Origin: Sulfurospirillum sp. UBA4058
Lineage (GTDB): Bacteria > Campylobacterota > Campylobacteria > Campylobacterales > Sulfurospirillaceae
Length of the DNA stretch: 64,000 nt
Assembly: GCA_002382085.1 (NCBI GenBank)
Contig: DFZK01000002.1
Location: forward strand, 15,718 to 79,717
Direction of reading: 5' to 3'
Made by a program: the position numbers and the translations under genes
Shown: in pieces, positions 60,148-64,000 of the stretch
Layout of the letters: each line of letters starts with the position of its first letter
Position numbering within the stretch: position 1 is the stretch's first letter
The notes under the pieces: model-generated
Database searches by the model: none
Seen by the model: the letters and a program-made list of their open reading frames with translations, nothing else
Told to the model about the DNA's origin: nothing

Positions 60148-61220
60148 TGCGCTACCGTCCTTCAAAAAGCTCGGATCAAAACTTTTGGGTCTCTTACGCC
60201 GACTTGATGGCGGGGCTTTTATTCGTCTTTATTTTGCTGATCGGTGCTATCGTCGTCAAATACGTCTACGTTCAAACGGATTTGAAAGGCATTAAAAACG
60301 ATCTTGAGGCGCAAACGCAGGTATTACGCCAAAGTCAAGAAGCGTTGATGCAACAAAAACGCGACTTTTTACGCCTCAAAACCGATATGAACGCCACCAG
60401 TGCTTCCTTGCAGATCGCCCAAGAGTTGCTAATGCAAAAAGAGTCCGATTTGAACGAGTCCAACGCAAAATTAGACTTAAGCGACAAAGAGATCGAAAAC
60501 CTGAAAAAACTTCTTTTGGAAACCGAACTTGCACGCGACGAAGTCAAAGGCGAATTGGTCGCCAGCCAAATGGAACTGGGCACGACGACGCAAAACTTAA
60601 AACTCAAAGAGGGAGAACTCGCTTTGTTGAGTGCTAAACTGTTGGAAAGCACCGCAGCGCATCAGCAACTGGTCGACGATTTGAACCTGACCAAAGCGCG
60701 CATCAAAAACCTCACCGGACTTCGCATCAAAGTGGTGCAGGAGCTGAAAAATAAATTGGGTAAAAAAATCGATATCGATCCTAACAGCGGAGCGATCCGT
60801 CTACCCTCGGGCGTTCTTTTCGACGTAGGTTCTTACGAGATCAAACCCGAAGCCAAAGCACGTCTCAAAGAGACTTTACAGCCGTACTTGGACGTTCTTT
60901 TAAACGATGCGTCCATTCGTGAAAACATCGACCATATCATGATCGAAGGACATACCGACTCGGACGGTACCTACATGCACAACCTCGACCTCTCTCAAAA
61001 AAGAGCCTATGCGGTTATGGCGTTGATCTATTCGTGGGACGAAAGCAAAAACGCACTTTTACAACGTTACGTCAGTGCGATCGGACGCTCCTACAGCGAC
61101 CGCATCTTTAAAAACGGCATCGAGGACAAAGACGCGTCACGCCGCATCGAAATCAAATTTAGCCTCTCCAACAAACAAGCGATCCACGAAATCGAAACGT
61201 TTTTACAACGTAAAGAATAA
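60147..61220 (+). CDS. OmpA/MotB-type stator protein, ZorB-like
   Basis: A 357-residue protein. A single N-terminal helix carries the ion-binding Asp19 (NFWVSYADLMAGLLFVFILL), as in MotB and ZorB. A long coiled coil (about 55-200) precedes a C-terminal OmpA domain that binds peptidoglycan (FDVGSYEIKPEAKARLKETL, IMIEGHTDSDGTYMHNLDLSQKRA, DASRRIEIKF). It overlaps the upstream gene by one base and must work with it as an ion-driven motor. The coiled coil between helix and OmpA domain is much longer than in flagellar MotB. Confidence 0.85.
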   Translation: MRYRPSKSSDQNFWVSYADLMAGLLFVFILLIGAIVVKYVYVQTDLKGIKNDLEAQTQVLRQSQEALMQQKRDFLRLKTDMNATSASLQIAQELLMQKESDLNESNAKLDLSDKEIENLKKLLLETELARDEVKGELVASQMELGTTTQNLKLKEGELALLSAKLLESTAAHQQLVDDLNLTKARIKNLTGLRIKVVQELKNKLGKKIDIDPNSGAIRLPSGVLFDVGSYEIKPEAKARLKETLQPYLDVLLNDASIRENIDHIMIEGHTDSDGTYMHNLDLSQKRAYAVMALIYSWDESKNALLQRYVSAIGRSYSDRIFKNGIEDKDASRRIEIKFSLSNKQAIHEIETFLQRKE

Positions 61221-61228
61221 ACTTCCCA

Positions 61229-61261
61229 AGAGACGATAAAAGATCTTTTTTTATCGTCTCT
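61229..61261 (+). terminator. Terminator of the ZorAB-like pair
   Basis: AGAGACGATAAAA pairs perfectly with 61249-61261, extended by weaker pairs, 8 bp after the stop. It is followed by TTCC only. Confidence 0.7.
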
Positions 61262-61364
61262 TTCCTCGTGTGACTCAACCGTCTAAAAGCTCTATTTTTC
61301 CTGATACAACGCTGAAGCAACGATTTTTATGTTAAGATATTCGCTACGGAATAAAGGAGAAAAT

Positions 61365-63632
61365 ATGGCCTTAATTCAGAAAAATATTTGGACGATTTTT
61401 TATACCCTTCTTCTTTGCGGTATCGGTTTTTTAGGCATTGCATCGTACTATAAATGGAACAACGTTCACGAACACTATGCCGAAGATCAGATCAATCTGG
61501 TCAAACTCGTCGGTAATGCCACCCACTCTTTACTGCTTTCGCAAGAGATGATCCTCGATGTTTTAGGTAAACAAGTCCTCAGAGATCAAAATCCTCGTAT
61601 GTTAGACGAATTGCTCTTGATCAATCCTTCGGTCGTTGCTTTCGGTTTTGTCGATGTTGAAGGAAATTACCGCTATATTAATACCAAGTTCGACAAAGCC
61701 AAACTTCCCAATCTCCGTCAAAATCCTCTCACCCAAGAGTCGTTTGAGTATACCCTCACGCAAAACACCATGGTCTTAGGTAGGACCTATTATATTGCGG
61801 CAAGCGGACGATGGGGAATTCCGATTCGTAAAAGCATTTTAGACGATTCGGGAAAGGTGTTAGGCGTTATGACCGCCGGACTCGGCATTGAGGGTGCTTT
61901 TAAAATTTATACCGAAAGTCTCTCTCTTGGAGATTACAACAAAGTCACCTTAATTCGCGAACGCGATCATTTTATTCAGTTTCAATCCGCAAATACCGAA
62001 ATTTCTAAAGAAATTTACGAAAATCCTCTTCCCGAAGCGTTTCTCAATGCATTGATGGATACGATTACGCATACATACGCCGTTTCCAAAGACGAGATCA
62101 AAGCAAGCGAACGTATTTATACCGCAAGTACGCGCGACGTAACGGGAGAGGAGATTCAATTTGCGCTCAAGTACGAACCGCGCTATGCCTTATGGATTCT
62201 TTCCGATATAAAAGAAACGCAAATAGTACGTGAATTTATCGAGCATTTTTTCGCCTACGTTATGCTTTTTGCAATCATACATGTCGTTTTGTTTTTTCTC
62301 TTTAAAATCATTTCCGATGCGGAGAATAAACGTCGGGTCGATTTGTTATTTCAAGCCACGCACGATTCGCTCACGCATCTACCCAATCGCGCCTACTTCC
62401 AACAATGCATCCATGATTGGATGTGTGAAAGTGCTCCGCCTTTTAGCCTTTTGTATATCGATTTGGATCATTTTAAAAACGTGAACGATAGTTTCGGACA
62501 TCATTTCGGCGATTTACTCCTTATCGAATTTTCAAGGCGACTTTTACAGGTTAAGTCGCCTGAAAGTATCGCCATTCGACAAGGAGGCGACGAGTTTCTT
62601 CTCTTAAGTTACGTCACGGATACGCATGAGCTTTTAGCCCAAGCTGACAAAATAATGCAAGAAATTTCCAAACCCTACCGTATCAAGCAGTTCAATTTCG
62701 TAGTCGGAGCCAGCATCGGCATCGCCAAATATCCCGAACACGCCCAAAGTGAAGATATGCTCTTGCGTGCCGCCGACATTGCAATGTACGAAGCTAAAAA
62801 ATATAAAAATAGCGTCCGCCTTTTTAGCCCTTCGATGCAAGAAGGATACCTTAATCGCGTCATGATGGAACATATGCTCCGTCAAGCGTTGGAGAAAGGA
62901 GAGCTCTACATCGCGTATCAACCGCAAATCGATCGAAACGGTGCTTTGTACGGCGTCGAAGCCTTAGCTCGATGGCAAAGTGCGGAGTTAGGGCTCGTTC
63001 CGCCCGACCAATTCATACCGGTCGCCGAAGCTTCCGGATTGATGCCAAAACTCGGAGATTTTATCTTAAAACGAACGCTCGAAGAGATGCAACGCTTGCA
63101 AGAAAGCTTAAACGTACGCTTTCAAGTTTCCGTTAACATCTCGATCAAACAATTTATGGAAGTCAATTTTTTGGAAAAACTCACGCACGAAATCGAGAAA
63201 ACCAAACTCGACCGCCTTGCGATATGCCTCGAAATCACGGAGAGCCTCTTCATCGAAGATATTGACTATCTCCTACCGCTTCTACAAAAAATCCGCGATA
63301 TGGGACTTTACATCTCGATGGACGATTTCGGTACGGGCTACTCATCGCTCAATATTTTGCGAAAATTACCCGTCGACGAACTCAAAATCGATAAAAGTTT
63401 TATCGATACCCTCATGGAAGACCTTGCGGCAGAGAAAATGGTACAAAATATTATCACGATCGGTAACAACTTGGGATTGGTTGTTTTGGCGGAAGGCGTG
63501 GAAACCAAAGCGCAGGAAACCAAACTTTTGAGCTTAGGGTGCGATCGGTTTCAAGGCTATTTGTACGCTAAACCTTTGACCTACGACGCACTTCAAGCCT
63601 TTGTGGAAGAACAAAAACAAAACGACATGTAA
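61365..63632 (+). CDS. Membrane GGDEF-EAL protein with periplasmic sensor
   Basis: A 755-residue cyclic-di-GMP enzyme. A helix near the N-terminus and a second one at about residues 292-313 enclose a Cache-like sensor of about 260 residues. A GGDEF domain (DSLTHLPNRAYFQQ, DLDHFKNVNDSFGHHFGD, RQGGDEFLLL) and an EAL domain (YGVEALARW, LEITESLFIED, DDFGTGYSSL, ELKIDKSFI, AEGVETKAQ) follow. Both active-site signatures look intact, so it may make or break cyclic di-GMP. AAAGGAG stands before the ATG at 61365; an upstream ATG at 61329 is less likely. Confidence 0.9.
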   Translation: MALIQKNIWTIFYTLLLCGIGFLGIASYYKWNNVHEHYAEDQINLVKLVGNATHSLLLSQEMILDVLGKQVLRDQNPRMLDELLLINPSVVAFGFVDVEGNYRYINTKFDKAKLPNLRQNPLTQESFEYTLTQNTMVLGRTYYIAASGRWGIPIRKSILDDSGKVLGVMTAGLGIEGAFKIYTESLSLGDYNKVTLIRERDHFIQFQSANTEISKEIYENPLPEAFLNALMDTITHTYAVSKDEIKASERIYTASTRDVTGEEIQFALKYEPRYALWILSDIKETQIVREFIEHFFAYVMLFAIIHVVLFFLFKIISDAENKRRVDLLFQATHDSLTHLPNRAYFQQCIHDWMCESAPPFSLLYIDLDHFKNVNDSFGHHFGDLLLIEFSRRLLQVKSPESIAIRQGGDEFLLLSYVTDTHELLAQADKIMQEISKPYRIKQFNFVVGASIGIAKYPEHAQSEDMLLRAADIAMYEAKKYKNSVRLFSPSMQEGYLNRVMMEHMLRQALEKGELYIAYQPQIDRNGALYGVEALARWQSAELGLVPPDQFIPVAEASGLMPKLGDFILKRTLEEMQRLQESLNVRFQVSVNISIKQFMEVNFLEKLTHEIEKTKLDRLAICLEITESLFIEDIDYLLPLLQKIRDMGLYISMDDFGTGYSSLNILRKLPVDELKIDKSFIDTLMEDLAAEKMVQNIITIGNNLGLVVLAEGVETKAQETKLLSLGCDRFQGYLYAKPLTYDALQAFVEEQKQNDM

Positions 63633-63639
63633 AAAAAAT

Positions 63640-63659
63640 GCCTCATCCAAAGATGAGGC
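63640..63659 (-). terminator. Terminator of the tail-collar gene
   Basis: GCCTCATC pairs with GATGAGGC around a CAAA loop. On the minus strand a long T-run follows (63631-63638). It lies six bases after the stop at 63666. Confidence 0.8.
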
Positions 63660-63665
63660 AAAAGG

Positions 63666-63911
63666 CTAATACGCGCGCATCGGGTAGATACCCTGAACGG
63701 CGATATAATACTCTAACCCCGAAAGAGGTGCCGTATTTTTTAAATTAGGAAGACAAAAGGTGCTATGACCGTCTCCGCCGTAGGTCGTTCCTAAAAGCGA
63801 AAACAACGCTTGGTTCTGTGAGATTGGCAACGAACGCCCGTCGCACACCATCCACCCTTCCATCGCAAAATGAAATGCAAACAACTGAATCTGACCCAAT
63901 ACGAAATCCAT
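63666..63911 (-). CDS. Short tail-collar-domain protein
   Basis: An 81-residue protein with the start and end of a phage tail-collar (microcystin-dependent-protein type) domain. MDFVLGQIQLFAFHFAMEGWMVCDGRSLPIS, FSLLGTTYGGDGHSTFCLPNLKN and the end YYIAVQGIYPMRAY are typical. Full members have about 170 residues, so the middle part is missing. AAAGGAGG before the ATG and a strong terminator suggest it is expressed. No other phage gene is nearby. The last 89 bases of the window hold only its upstream region and show nothing else. Confidence 0.7.
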   Translation of the reverse strand: MDFVLGQIQLFAFHFAMEGWMVCDGRSLPISQNQALFSLLGTTYGGDGHSTFCLPNLKNTAPLSGLEYYIAVQGIYPMRAY

Positions 63912-64000
63912 ACCTACCTCCTTTACCTAAAGATAGCTGATTATAGCACAAAAGACTCAAGAGGTAAAAACCTTGTAGTCTCCATCTGACATGTCAAAGC

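Noticed and set aside
63666..63911. Prophage at the right edge
   Set aside because: Only one short tail-collar gene is seen, with no integrase, portal, capsid or lysis gene in the window.

Overview
The window reads as the chromosome of a free-living, nitrogen-fixing, largely anaerobic Campylobacterota bacterium, most like Sulfurospirillum. The pointers are a Mo-nitrogenase operon, a Campylobacterota-type porin, lactate oxidation by LutABC-type iron-sulfur proteins, superoxide reductase instead of superoxide dismutase, a Cj0264/Cj0265-type TMAO/DMSO reductase, a group-4 hydrogenase module, and histidine kinases with the HQWRQP H-box common in this phylum. No rRNA, tRNA, CRISPR array, insertion sequence or prophage was recognised. 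Species assignment is inference from gene content only.

Layout. 0-2.4 kb: a 46-bp direct repeat, two linked genes of a Campylobacterota-type family and a superoxide reductase. 2.4-7.8 kb (minus strand): aldo/keto reductase, NadB-type flavoprotein and NifT behind a candidate sigma-54 promoter, then NifA coupled to a SIR2-like protein. 7.9-12.3 kb: PLP aminotransferase, SlyD-type isomerase and a lactate-utilisation operon with LutA and LutB fused. 12.3-14.2 kb: an AT-rich island with one OLD-family ATPase/nuclease gene. 14.3-16.9 kb: MFS exporter, NYN-domain protein, HD phosphohydrolase. 17.1-21.8 kb: a soluble group-4 type [NiFe] hydrogenase operon ending in a GltD-like NAD(P)H/FAD protein. 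21.8-25.4 kb: LysR regulator divergent from an aconitase-family dehydratase (two subunits) and a fluoroacetate-dehalogenase-like hydrolase. 25.4-31.3 kb: two-partner secretion transporter and a 1,398-residue adhesin. 31.6-35.8 kb: GNAT-nitrilase fusion and a two-component system between two small Gly-rich secreted proteins. 35.9-40.3 kb: nifH, an unknown 119-residue ORF, nifD and nifK behind a sigma-54 promoter. 40.6-49.3 kb: porin, then response regulator, binding protein (with an in-frame TGA) and histidine kinase, followed by a monohaem cytochrome and TorA-type reductase. 49.3-64 kb: housekeeping, transport and signalling genes, a YafQ-DinJ toxin-antitoxin pair, a ZorAB-like motor pair and a GGDEF-EAL protein.

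How parts work together. NifA here ends after the AAA+ domain with no DNA-binding helix-turn-helix. The nifH and aldo/keto reductase genes have -24/-12 elements, and no TGT-N10-ACA upstream activator site was found before nifH. That suggests activation of sigma-54 from solution, as in Helicobacter FlgR. Both OmpR-type response regulators have candidate operators made of direct repeats with an exact 11-bp period; one such operator lies before the tor regulator gene and again before the tor structural genes.

A 10-bp palindrome, TTACATGTAA, occurs 19 times in the window, mostly between genes and three times as inverted pairs that form terminator-like hairpins. This is the pattern of DNA uptake sequences, but its role here is unknown.
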